Source: Rikenellaceae bacterium (lineage in GTDB: Bacteria; Bacteroidota; Bacteroidia; Bacteroidales; UBA932). Taken from it: a DNA stretch of 60,389 nt. How positions within the stretch are numbered: position 1 is the stretch's first letter; each line of letters begins with the position of its first letter. The notes below the pieces were generated by a model that had not been told where the DNA came from, did no database searches, and saw only the letters and a list, made by a program, of their open reading frames with translations. Made by a program: the position numbers and the translations under genes. The stretch lies in contig CAAGFN010000021.1 in assembly GCA_900769145.1 (NCBI GenBank), positions 1 through 60,389 on the forward strand, written 5' to 3'. Positions 1 to 7,883 of this stretch are shown here, in pieces.

Positions 1-353
1 ATGCTCCGCTCCGCCTCAGGACAGCCCTGGTGCCGGTAGTGTCATTTGCGAACAATGTGGTACAATGGGTTCTTCTCGCAGGAGTCCTTCTTGTCAATGT
101 CTTCCCGGCCCTGCTCTGGGCAGGAATTGCACTTTTCGCAATGTCCACACTTTTCAGCGTGGTCACTCTTCCCGTCGAGGTCAATGCCAGCAGCCGTGCA
201 GTGAACTGGCTTGAGGCCTCCGGCATTGTCAATTACGAGACTCGCCCTATGGCTGTGGATGCCCTGAAGTGGGCTGCCTACACATACGTGATTGCCGCAA
301 TCGGCTCAATTGCCACATTGCTCTACTATATCGGTCTTGCCAGAAGAGATTAA
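1..353 (+). CDS. Neutral zinc metallopeptidase, YugP/Zn_peptidase_2 family (C-terminal part)
   Basis: The gene starts before the window; the frame is open from base 3 and ends at TAA 351-353. The visible ~116 residues begin RLRTALVPVVSFANN and run through two hydrophobic segments, then FSVVTLPVEVNASSRAVNWL, and end with a last membrane helix (ALKWAAYTYVIAAIGSIATL). This order (membrane segment, TLPVEfDAS-type motif, terminal helix) is the C-terminus of the YugP-like membrane zinc peptidases; the HExxH site would lie in the missing N-terminal part. It stops 4 bases before tadA, so the two are probably co-transcribed. Substrate unknown. Confidence 0.8.
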   Translation, partial: APLRLRTALVPVVSFANNVVQWVLLAGVLLVNVFPALLWAGIALFAMSTLFSVVTLPVEVNASSRAVNWLEASGIVNYETRPMAVDALKWAAYTYVIAAIGSIATLLYYIGLARRD

Positions 354-357
354 ACTG

Positions 358-795
358 ATGGCAGAACTCGATGAGAAATATATGAGGGAAGCCCTCAGGG
401 AGGCTTCGGCGGCCCTCGATGAGGATGAGATTCCCATCGGGGCTGTCGTTGTATGCCGGGGACGTGTCATAGCCAGGGGACATAACATGACGGAGAGACT
501 TCACGACCCGACTGCCCATGCGGAGATGATTGCAATTACTTCCGCAACTGAGGCTATGGGGGGAAAGTACTTGAATGACTGTACGTTATATGTGACGGTG
601 GAGCCTTGCCCGATGTGTGCTGCAGCCTCGTCGTGGGCGCAGGTGGGACGCATTGTATATGGAGCTCCCGACCCGAAACGCGGATATTCCCTCTACTCCC
701 CGACATTGCTCCATCCCAAGACGGAGGTCGTTTCCGGAGTTTTGGCTGAAACTTGCGGGGGGATGGTTTCTGATTTCTTCAGGAAAAAGCGGTAA
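358..795 (+). CDS. tadA: tRNA-specific adenosine-34 deaminase
   Basis: 145-residue zinc-dependent deaminase of the CDA fold that would convert wobble A34 of tRNA-Arg(ACG) to inosine in the cytoplasm. The two zinc motifs are visible: HAEM (the Glu is the proton shuttle) and EPCPMCA about 30 residues later. The C-terminal LHPKTEVVSGVLAE...FFRKKR is the TadA-type tail. The frame is open further upstream, but ATG 358 (MAELDEKYMREALREA) is the family start and avoids overlap with the peptidase gene ending at 353. Other nucleoside deaminases share the fold, but length and tail favour TadA. Confidence 0.9.
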   Translation: MAELDEKYMREALREASAALDEDEIPIGAVVVCRGRVIARGHNMTERLHDPTAHAEMIAITSATEAMGGKYLNDCTLYVTVEPCPMCAAASSWAQVGRIVYGAPDPKRGYSLYSPTLLHPKTEVVSGVLAETCGGMVSDFFRKKR

Positions 796-819
796 TCCCG
801 TTTATTAGTCCCGTAACAG

Positions 820-2139
820 TCAACTGTATTTTCTGGGGTATCTGAACAATATGGCGGCCGAAGCCGTAATTCCCAATACCAGGGGGTAGTAGAGATGGCG
901 GATGATTTCGAGAGAGGAAATGCCGGCCAGGCCTGAGGCCATCAGCATCTGGGCGCCGTAGGGGAGAATGCCCTGGACCATGCAGGAGAAGGTGTCCAAT
1001 ATGCTGGCCGTTTTTCTGGGATCAAGGCCGTATTTCTCTGTAATATCCCTGGCAATGCGGCCGGTGGTGAGGATTGCAATAGTATTGTTCGCCGTGCAGA
1101 CATTGGCAAGGCTGACAAGTCCGGCAATGCTGAACTCCGCACCCCTCTTGCCGCCGATGCGCCTGGTAAGGCTTCTGACCAGGAAGTCAATGCCTCCATT
1201 GTGCCGGATCGTCTCAAGCATTCCTCCGGACAGCATTGTCACGATAATCAGGTCACCCATACCCGCAATGCCGGCTCCTATGCCGCCGAGCCATCCGGTC
1301 CAGTCCAGTGCACCTGTACAGAAACCGATGACGGCATTGACGGCGATGCCTATGGACAGGACGGCAATTACATTGACGCCCGACATTGCAAGTCCTATTA
1401 CAGCGAGGTAAGGTATAATTTTTATCCACTCAATGCTTCCTCCCGGGGCGGTGATTACGGCTTCCTGCCCTTGAATGAGATATATTACAGCCACTGTCAA
1501 TGCTGCCGGGGCGGTGATTTTCAGATTGACCTTGAACTTGTCCGACATTGAACAGCCCTGGGTCCTGGTGGCGGCGATTGTAGTGTCGGATATGAATGAG
1601 AGGTTGTCCCCGAAGAAGGCACCTCCGGCCACTATTGCCGTGATGAATCCTGTTCCGATTCCGGATTCCGCGGCGATTCCTGCTGCCACCGGGACAAGGG
1701 CAACAATAGTTCCGACACTGGTTCCAATGGCCATTGAAATGAAGCAGGAGGCGATGAACAGGCCGGCGAAGAGCATTTTCCCGGGGAGGATGGCCATCGT
1801 GACAGCAACCGTCGCATCTATTGCGCCTATCATCTTGGCAGTTTCGGCGAATGCCCCTGCGAGAATGAATATCCAGAGCATGAGGAGGACATTCTTGTTC
1901 CCGGCCCCGTCGGAAAACACTGAAATGCGCTCCTCAATGGTACTTCCCCTGCTGATTGTCAATGCGTAAGCAGAGGCGATGAGGAATGCGGCAGCCACCG
2001 GAATCTTGTAAAAGTCCCTGGCAATGATGGAGGAAATCAGATAAATGGCGAGGAATACGAGGAGTGGGCTCAATGCGAGCCAGCCCTGTTTCGGAGAGGG
2101 AGTCCGGGAAGCCCCCGGCATTGTATCAGAAGTTTTCAT
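820..2139 (-). CDS. nhaC: Na+/H+ antiporter, NhaC family
   Basis: 439-residue inner-membrane protein with about eleven hydrophobic segments. The family signature is present as GAFFGDNLSFISDTTIAATR, preceded by the SVGTIVALVPVAAGIA stretch, both typical of NhaC (PF03553). It should exchange Na+ for H+ in pH and sodium homeostasis; some relatives carry organic solutes. Start chosen at CAT 2137-2139 (MKTSDTMPGASR), the first Met before the hydrophobic core; a longer frame to 2304 would run through the divergent promoter region. It converges on tadA (24-base gap) and diverges from corA. Confidence 0.88.
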   Translation of the reverse strand: MKTSDTMPGASRTPSPKQGWLALSPLLVFLAIYLISSIIARDFYKIPVAAAFLIASAYALTISRGSTIEERISVFSDGAGNKNVLLMLWIFILAGAFAETAKMIGAIDATVAVTMAILPGKMLFAGLFIASCFISMAIGTSVGTIVALVPVAAGIAAESGIGTGFITAIVAGGAFFGDNLSFISDTTIAATRTQGCSMSDKFKVNLKITAPAALTVAVIYLIQGQEAVITAPGGSIEWIKIIPYLAVIGLAMSGVNVIAVLSIGIAVNAVIGFCTGALDWTGWLGGIGAGIAGMGDLIIVTMLSGGMLETIRHNGGIDFLVRSLTRRIGGKRGAEFSIAGLVSLANVCTANNTIAILTTGRIARDITEKYGLDPRKTASILDTFSCMVQGILPYGAQMLMASGLAGISSLEIIRHLYYPLVLGITASAAILFRYPRKYS

Positions 2140-2176
2140 CCGGTAATTTGTCTTGTTCGGTTCAATTATATCTTCG

Positions 2177-2211
2177 CAAAGATAGCGGATTTTGTTTTCA
2201 TTTTCCACAAA
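2177..2211 (-). promoter_or_regulatory. Predicted nhaC promoter
   Basis: On the minus strand a -33 TTTG (2211-2208) is followed after 23 nt by a -7 box TATCTTTG (2184-2177), matching the Bacteroidetes housekeeping consensus TTTG/TAnnTTTG at the long end of its spacing range. The box lies 37 bases before the nhaC ATG. It interleaves with the corA promoter on the other strand. Confidence 0.55.
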
Positions 2212-2225
2212 AATTAATATCTTTG
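2191..2225 (+). promoter_or_regulatory. Predicted corA promoter
   Basis: TTTG 2191-2194, 23 nt spacer, TATCTTTG 2218-2225, giving a leader of about 65 nt before the corA ATG at 2297. Same spacing as the opposing nhaC promoter, with which it overlaps. Confidence 0.55.
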
Positions 2226-2296
2226 CAGGCTTCCTGTTGCGGACTTTCAATATTATTAACCTCCCGGCTCCGGCCCGGACAAAACTGAGATGTATT

Positions 2297-3244
2297 ATGA
2301 TCAATATCTTCTACAGATCCGGCGGTATGATAGCGGTATCCCAGGCCGCAGCTGACTTCAAGGTCCTGAAACGGGCGGATGTAATATGGATAGATCTCTT
2401 TTCTCCGGAAGGCGAGGAAAAGAGGGCCACTGAAAAATTCCTTGATACAGAGATTCAGAGCCGTGCCCAGGCGGAGGAAATTGAGAGTTCATCCCGTTTT
2501 TCAGAAACGGGTTCCGCCATCTTTGCGAATACCAACTTCCTTATCCCGGGCCCCGAGGAGTATGTCATGGAGGCTGTGTCATTCACCCTGGTGGACAATG
2601 TCCTCGCAACATTGAGGGACGTGCCTCTCCGGAGCTTCACTGATTTGCAGCGCAAGATGATGGCCCTCCCTAGACTTTTCCCGAACGGCTACTGGGTGTT
2701 CGTGAGCATCATGGACCAGCGTGTCGACCTAGATGCCGATATGATAGAGCTTATGTCCAAGGAGATTGCCCAATATAGCCGCCGCATCAACCAGCAGGAA
2801 GATATCAATGAGGATTTCCTCCTCGATATCAACCAGTTGCAGGACAATACGATGCTCGTCCGGGAGAACATTGTCGACAAGCAGAGGCTTATTTCCAACA
2901 TGATGAAGAGCGACAAGCTTCCTTCCGAGTTGGAACCGCGTTTCAATGTCCTCCTGCAGGATATTTCCTCCCTCATCAACCATTCCAATTTCAGCTTCGA
3001 AAGGCTTGAATATCTGCAGGATACCGTTGTCGGTCTCATCAACCTGGACCAGAACAGGATAATGAAGATATTCACTCTCATATCCCTGCTGCTGATGCCT
3101 CCTACCCTCGTCGCGAGCTTCTTCGGAATGAATGTCAAGCTTCCGCTCGCGGGGAACGAATGGGCCTGGCTCATCATCATTGCCGTAATGGTGCTTTCCC
3201 TCGGCCTGATCCTGCTTCTTTTCAAGCGCCGCAAGATGCTGTGA
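2297..3244 (+). CDS. corA: CorA-family magnesium/divalent cation transporter
   Basis: 315-residue membrane channel of the CorA family. The long cytoplasmic N-terminal domain contains the helical region around residues 150-250, and the C-terminus has two transmembrane helices with the diagnostic GMN motif in FFGMNVKLP just after the first, ending in a basic FKRRKML tail. It should form a pentameric Mg2+ (or Co2+/Ni2+) channel. Start at ATG 2297 (MINIFYRSGGM); the frame extends upstream to 2192 but that stretch contains the predicted promoter. Stop at 3244 is followed by a terminator-like hairpin at 3311. Confidence 0.92.
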   Translation: MINIFYRSGGMIAVSQAAADFKVLKRADVIWIDLFSPEGEEKRATEKFLDTEIQSRAQAEEIESSSRFSETGSAIFANTNFLIPGPEEYVMEAVSFTLVDNVLATLRDVPLRSFTDLQRKMMALPRLFPNGYWVFVSIMDQRVDLDADMIELMSKEIAQYSRRINQQEDINEDFLLDINQLQDNTMLVRENIVDKQRLISNMMKSDKLPSELEPRFNVLLQDISSLINHSNFSFERLEYLQDTVVGLINLDQNRIMKIFTLISLLLMPPTLVASFFGMNVKLPLAGNEWAWLIIIAVMVLSLGLILLLFKRRKML

Positions 3245-3280
3245 CGGAGCAGGAATTATTTGAAAAATTCCACCGAATTC

Positions 3281-3311
3281 TTTGTAAGTCAGAATATTTT
3301 GAGTAAATTTG
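3281..3311 (+). promoter_or_regulatory. Predicted rpsA promoter
   Basis: TTTG 3281-3284, 19 nt, TAAATTTG 3304-3311: a full match to the Bacteroidetes consensus. Transcription would start near 3316-3319, giving an rpsA leader of roughly 90 nt. The last base of the -7 box is also the first base of the hairpin at 3311-3335. Confidence 0.7.
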
Positions 3312-3346
3312 CCCGCTTTTTCCGTGGAAGCGGGCTTACGTTTTTT
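3311..3346 (+). terminator. Hairpin with T-run between corA and rpsA
   Basis: Arms GCCCGCTT (3311-3318) and AAGCGGGC (3328-3335), 9-nt loop, then TTACG and six T (3341-3346). It fits a rho-independent terminator for corA. It starts at the end of the rpsA -7 box, so RNA from that promoter would lack most of the left arm; corA read-through would carry the whole hairpin. Confidence 0.55.
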
Positions 3347-3405
3347 GCGGACAAGCACAGGAAATAATGTCAAACAACTAGTTTTTTATCTGATTTATTA
3401 AAATT

Positions 3406-5253
3406 ATGGAAGAAAACAAAGTAGCAATGGAGGCTCAGGAAGCACCTGAAGTTCAGGTGGAGGAGACTCCTGCAAAAGAAACCGGGAAATCGGTTCTCAA
3501 TGCTTCAGTGGCTCCTGAGGAGTTCGACTGGGATGCATTTGAGAAGGAGCCTGCCTATGGTGACGTGGACAAGGCCACCATCGAGGCAGCTTATGACAAG
3601 ACCCTCTCTGAAATCAAGACCGGCGAGGTCGTGGAGGGTATAGTAACAGCTCTCAACAAGAGGGAAGTCCTCGTGAACATCGGTTACAAGAGCGAAGGCG
3701 TTATCGCTGCTCCTGAATTCCGTTACAACCCTGAGCTCAAGGTTGGTGACAAGGTAGAAGTATTCGTAGAGTCACCTGAGGACAAGAAAGGACAGCTCGT
3801 TCTCTCTCACAAGAAGGCACGTCAGCTCCGTTCCTGGGATATGGTAAACGCAGCATTCGACAACGGCGAGATTGTAAAGGGTTATGTGAAGACACGCACA
3901 AAGGGCGGCATGATTGTCGACGTATTCGGCATCGAGGCCTTCCTCCCTGGCTCGCAGATCGACATCAGGCCTATCAAGGACTACGACCAGTATGTTGACC
4001 AGACAATGGACTTCAAGATTGTCAAGATCAATCAGGAGTTCCGCAATGTTGTCGTTTCCCACAAGGCTCTCCTCGAGGCAGAACTCGAGAAGCAGAAGAG
4101 CGAGATTATCGGCAAGCTCGAGAAAGGCCAGGTACTCGAGGGTACTGTCAAGAACATCACCAACTACGGTGTATTCGTTGACCTCGGCGGTGTTGACGGT
4201 CTCATCCACATCACAGACCTCTCTTGGGGCCGCGTAAACAACCCTGAGGAAGTTGTCAAGCTTGAGGAGAAGATCAAAGTTGTCGTTCTCGACTTCAATG
4301 AGCAGCAGAAGAGAATTGCTCTCGGTCTCAAGCAGCTCACTGCACATCCTTGGGACAGCCTCGATCCGGATATCAAGGTTGGTGACAAGGTTACCGGAAA
4401 AGTCGTTCTCATCGCTGACTACGGCGCATTCGTTGAGATCAAGCCGGGCGTCGAGGGACTTATCCACGTTTCTGAGATGTCATGGTCTCCACGTTTCCGC
4501 ACAGCCCTGGACTTCCTGAAGGTCGGCGACGAGGTAGAGGCCCAGATTCTTTCTCTCGACAGGGAGAACAGGAAGATGTCCCTCGGTCTCAAGCAGCTCA
4601 CTGCAAACCCTTGGGACAATATCCGCGAGAAATATCCTGTAGGCTCACAGCACAAGGCTATCGTCCGCAATATCACCAACTTTGGTCTCTTCGCAGAGCT
4701 TGAGGAAGGCATTGAGGGTCTCGTGCACATCAGCGACCTCTCCTGGGACAAGATCAAGCATCCGTCAGAGATGGTCAAGACAGGTGACACTATCGATGTC
4801 ATCATCCTTGACTTCGACGAGAATGACCACAAGCTCAGCCTTGGTCACAAGCAGCTCCTCCCTAACCCTTGGACAGAGCTCGAGGCCAAGTATCCTGTAG
4901 GTACAGCTGTTGAGGCTACCGTCGGCTCTTCTACCGACAAGGGAGCCAACATCATCCTTGAGGACGGTATCGAGGGATTCGCATTCAAGAGGGATCTCGT
5001 TAAGGAAGACGGCAAGCAGGCTGTTGAGGGCGAGAAACTTCCGTTCGTGGTAACGGAACTCAGAAAGAGCACAAGGAAGCTCTTCCTCTCTCACCTCAAG
5101 ACTTATGCTGACGTGAAGGCCGAGAAGGCTGCAGCTGAGATTGACAACACCAAGAAGGCTGTCAAGAAGATCAACTCTACGATCGAGAAGACAACCCTCG
5201 GTGACATCTCCGAGCTCGCTGCCCTCAAGGATAAACTCGAGAAGGGTGAATAA
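3406..5253 (+). CDS. rpsA: 30S ribosomal protein S1
   Basis: 615 residues with a short acidic N-terminus and six successive S1 (OB-fold) domains at about residues 70-140, 155-225, 240-310, 325-397, 410-483 and 497-565. The repeats are recognisable by recurring GVFVDL/GAFVEI/GLFAEL ... GLIHI/GLVHI ... DLSW/EMSW strings and the linker LGLKQLTA(H/N)PWD. S1 binds mRNA leaders and brings them to the 30S subunit, which matters in Bacteroidota where Shine-Dalgarno pairing is little used. Start ATG 3406 follows an A/T-rich leader. Its last codons overlap rnz. Confidence 0.97.
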   Translation: MEENKVAMEAQEAPEVQVEETPAKETGKSVLNASVAPEEFDWDAFEKEPAYGDVDKATIEAAYDKTLSEIKTGEVVEGIVTALNKREVLVNIGYKSEGVIAAPEFRYNPELKVGDKVEVFVESPEDKKGQLVLSHKKARQLRSWDMVNAAFDNGEIVKGYVKTRTKGGMIVDVFGIEAFLPGSQIDIRPIKDYDQYVDQTMDFKIVKINQEFRNVVVSHKALLEAELEKQKSEIIGKLEKGQVLEGTVKNITNYGVFVDLGGVDGLIHITDLSWGRVNNPEEVVKLEEKIKVVVLDFNEQQKRIALGLKQLTAHPWDSLDPDIKVGDKVTGKVVLIADYGAFVEIKPGVEGLIHVSEMSWSPRFRTALDFLKVGDEVEAQILSLDRENRKMSLGLKQLTANPWDNIREKYPVGSQHKAIVRNITNFGLFAELEEGIEGLVHISDLSWDKIKHPSEMVKTGDTIDVIILDFDENDHKLSLGHKQLLPNPWTELEAKYPVGTAVEATVGSSTDKGANIILEDGIEGFAFKRDLVKEDGKQAVEGEKLPFVVTELRKSTRKLFLSHLKTYADVKAEKAAAEIDNTKKAVKKINSTIEKTTLGDISELAALKDKLEKGE

Positions 5254-6220
5254 TTTTACATTGAAGATAATGGGCACGGCTTCGGCCATGCCTGTTGTCG
5301 AAAGATATCAGAGCGCTCACGTCCTTGAGATACGTGAGCGCTTGTTTTTGATAGACTGCGGAGAAGGCGTACAGCGGCAGTTGCTGAAGAACAAGGTTTC
5401 CATTGCAAAATTGGATTCCATCTTCATTACCCACATTCACGGGGACCATCTCTTCGGCCTTTTCCCTTTGCTCTCGACACTTGGCCTTTCGTGCAAGAAT
5501 ACGCCGGTGGTGATTTACGGGCCATCCAATCTGGCTCCTTTCATCAACTTCTTCATGTCCTATTACGGCAAGGGGCTCGGCATTGAAGTGAACTTCCATC
5601 CGCTTTCCGTAAAGGCTCCTGAAGTAATCTATGAGACCAAGAGCATTGAAGTGCTTGCCTTCCCTCTCAACCACAAGATTGAGACCTACGGCTATCTCTT
5701 CAGGGAGAAGATGCCGCAGCTCAATGTCAGGAAAGAGGCTGTGGAACGCTATAATCTGACACTCAGCGAGATAGGTGCCATCAAGAGGGGTGAGGACGTG
5801 CTTCGCCCTGCAGGTCCGGATGACGGGGCCTCGTTCATGAACGGGTTCATCCGCCATTCAGGTACGGACGAGCCTCTTCTCATCAGGAATGACGAGGTGG
5901 CTTACAGGCCTTATGTCCCGCGCAGTTATGCATATTGCAGCGACACCGCTCCGTTCCCTGAACTCTCTGCCTGGGTGAAGGGTGTTGACCTTCTATATCA
6001 CGAGACGACGTATCTGGACGAGATGGCTGACCAGGCGGCAGCCAGGCATCATTCCACGACTATCCAGGCAGCCCGCTGCGCATTGGAGGCGGGTGCAGAC
6101 AAGCTTGTGATAGGCCATTATTCCTCCCGTTGCCGCAATGCTTCCAAGTACCAGGAAGAATGCCGTACCGTCTTCCCTGAGACCTATGCGGCCATGGACG
6201 GGGATGTTTTCGAAGTGTAG
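5246..6220 (+). CDS. rnz: Ribonuclease Z (tRNA 3'-processing endonuclease)
   Basis: 324-residue metallo-beta-lactamase-fold nuclease that removes 3' trailers from tRNA precursors. The zinc motif HIHGDHLFGL is at about residues 60-70, further metal ligands lie in YHETTYLDEM and in GHYSSRC near the C-terminus. Start chosen at GTG 5246: it gives MNNFTLKIMGTASAMP, matching the family N-terminus (xFxLxILGxGSAxP), and lies just after an AGAAGG stretch. This start overlaps the rpsA end by 8 bases, suggesting translational coupling. Later options (TTG 5261, ATG 5269) would cut the first beta strand. Confidence 0.9.
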   Translation: MNNFTLKIMGTASAMPVVERYQSAHVLEIRERLFLIDCGEGVQRQLLKNKVSIAKLDSIFITHIHGDHLFGLFPLLSTLGLSCKNTPVVIYGPSNLAPFINFFMSYYGKGLGIEVNFHPLSVKAPEVIYETKSIEVLAFPLNHKIETYGYLFREKMPQLNVRKEAVERYNLTLSEIGAIKRGEDVLRPAGPDDGASFMNGFIRHSGTDEPLLIRNDEVAYRPYVPRSYAYCSDTAPFPELSAWVKGVDLLYHETTYLDEMADQAAARHHSTTIQAARCALEAGADKLVIGHYSSRCRNASKYQEECRTVFPETYAAMDGDVFEV

Positions 6221-6280
6221 GAGGCATCGCAAATACTTCCGTTTTCCCCTCAGGAAGACGGTTTTTCCCGCAGATATTGC

Positions 6281-6288
6281 TATATTTG
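6281..6288 (+). promoter_or_regulatory. Predicted -7 box for the ECF sigma gene
   Basis: TATATTTG, a full -7 consensus, ends only 6 bases before ATG 6295. No good -33 TTG is seen; a T-run lies at 6262-6266. Transcription would start within a few bases of the ATG, so the mRNA may be leaderless. Confidence 0.5.
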
Positions 6289-6294
6289 GCGGAG

Positions 6295-6849
6295 ATGAAC
6301 AATGAGAAAGATATTCTGAAACGGATTTCCTTGGGCGACGAGAATGCGTTCAGGGAACTCTTCCGTTATTACTATCCCCGGGCGGAGGTCTTCCTTGGAA
6401 AAGTGATTTACTCCAGGGAGGATGTCCGGGACATTGCCCAGAACGTCTTCATCAGGGTCTGGCTTATGCGGGCTGTCCTTCCGGAAATCAATTCATTCGG
6501 CGCCTATCTTTACCGGATGTGCCGGAATGCAGCTGTTGACTATATGCGCTCAAGGGGAGTTTCCGTGCCCCTGCCGGATGATTTCGATGTAGTGTCAGAC
6601 AGTACTGCCGACCAGTTTGCAGATGCCCGTGAAACCGAAATGAGAATATCCAGGAGCGTTGCGTCGCTTCCTGGGAAGAGGCGGAAAATCTTCATCATGT
6701 CAAGAGTCGAAGGGCTTAGCAACGCCGAGATTGCAGCCCGGCTCAATATTTCCCCGAAGACTGTGGAGAACCAGATTACCCTGGCACTCAGGCAGTTGAG
6801 GACTATTGTCTCGGCTATTTCATTTTTGTTGGTAAATTATTTCAGATAA
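6295..6849 (+). CDS. ECF RNA polymerase sigma factor (Bacteroidetes PUL type)
   Basis: 184-residue extracytoplasmic-function sigma factor. Region 2 is at about residues 15-85 (FRELFRYYYPRAEVFLG, then DIAQNVFIRVW) and region 4 at about 125-180 with the helix-turn-helix LSNAEIAARLNISPKTVENQ. Together with the FecR gene 64 bases downstream and the STN-domain SusC, it forms a cell-surface signalling set: glycan binding by SusC releases FecR restraint and the sigma factor transcribes the locus. Start ATG 6295 (MNNEKDILKR); an in-frame TTG 6277 is less likely because it precedes the -7 box. Confidence 0.92.
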   Translation: MNNEKDILKRISLGDENAFRELFRYYYPRAEVFLGKVIYSREDVRDIAQNVFIRVWLMRAVLPEINSFGAYLYRMCRNAAVDYMRSRGVSVPLPDDFDVVSDSTADQFADARETEMRISRSVASLPGKRRKIFIMSRVEGLSNAEIAARLNISPKTVENQITLALRQLRTIVSAISFLLVNYFR

Positions 6850-6913
6850 TTTTGGGGGATGGCCCCCTTTTCTTCGTCAATAGGATGTAATCACAACGCT
6901 AAAACTTTCAGCG

Positions 6914-7825
6914 ATGGCATTGAAACAACCTGATTTCTGGGACAGACTCGACATTTCCTCCGTTGATATGGCGGAGGTGGAAAAGTCGTGTGATGAAGTA
7001 CTGTCCCGAGCGAAGAAAATGGAGGCGGTATATGATCTCCAGGCAGGACGGGTGCGCCGCAGGAGAATCTTCCTGAGGACATTGGCCGGGGTAGCCGCAG
7101 CTGTTGCATTGATTCTTGTACCGGCGATATCCGTAATGTACGTGCTCTCTTCACGCAATGAAGTGCATACTGTAGTGGCTGATTATGTGGAGGTGTGCGC
7201 AAGGAAGGGAGAGATAAAGGAAGTCATTCTTCCTGACCAGTCCAGAGTGATATTGAATTCCGGCAGTGTCCTGCTGTATCCGGAGGTCTTTTCCTCTGTC
7301 CGGTCAGTCCACCTTAGTGGCGAAGCTGTATTCGATGTCACGGCATCCGAGGAGCATCCTTTCGTAGTGAAGACGGCCGATGTCAATGTAAAAGTACACG
7401 GAACGAGGTTCAATGTCTCTTCATATCCTGATGAAAGTCAGGTGGACGTGACACTGTGCCGGGGAGCTGTACGGGTTTCTCCTTCAGGGGATGAGACCAA
7501 TGCGGTGGAACTCCTGCCGGACCAGAACTACCGTTACGACAAGTTGAGCGGGAAGTTCAGTGTATCCGCCGTAAGTTCTGCCGATTACACCGGCTGGGAG
7601 AGCGGCAGCCTGTCATTCCATTCCCAGGACATTCACAGCGTGGCGAGGGCAATCAGCCGACGCTTCAACGTCAATGTCTATGTGACCGACGGAAAATATG
7701 ACAGGGCGCTCATTACTGCCAAGTTCATTCACGGTGAGACGCTCGATGAGCAGGTTTCGGCTATCTGCCGGCTTGTTCCAGGGATGAAGTACACCGTCAA
7801 GGACGGCAATATCTATATAAGATAA
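6914..7825 (+). CDS. FecR-type anti-sigma factor
   Basis: 303-residue inner-membrane anti-sigma factor. An N-terminal cytoplasmic part of about 65 residues with a basic RVRRRRIF stretch would bind the sigma factor; one transmembrane helix follows (TLAGVAAAVALILVPAISVMYV, about residues 57-78); the periplasmic FecR domain (VILPDQSRVILNSGSVLLYP ... VKVHGTRFNVSSYPDE) is at about 95-195, and the DUF4974 C-terminal domain (LSFHSQDIHSVARAISRRFN) ends the protein. It should transmit the signal from the SusC STN domain to the ECF sigma encoded just upstream. Confidence 0.92.
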   Translation: MALKQPDFWDRLDISSVDMAEVEKSCDEVLSRAKKMEAVYDLQAGRVRRRRIFLRTLAGVAAAVALILVPAISVMYVLSSRNEVHTVVADYVEVCARKGEIKEVILPDQSRVILNSGSVLLYPEVFSSVRSVHLSGEAVFDVTASEEHPFVVKTADVNVKVHGTRFNVSSYPDESQVDVTLCRGAVRVSPSGDETNAVELLPDQNYRYDKLSGKFSVSAVSSADYTGWESGSLSFHSQDIHSVARAISRRFNVNVYVTDGKYDRALITAKFIHGETLDEQVSAICRLVPGMKYTVKDGNIYIR

Positions 7826-7883
7826 TATGTTTCTGCGGCGCCGCAGGACACTCTTGCTAATACCAATAATCAAAACCAACAAA

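Noticed and set aside
3772..5289. Long antisense frames and short-range sequence repetition within rpsA
   Set aside because: The frames are shadows of the Lys/Glu-rich sense gene. The repetition reflects the six S1 domains, not DNA-level repeats.
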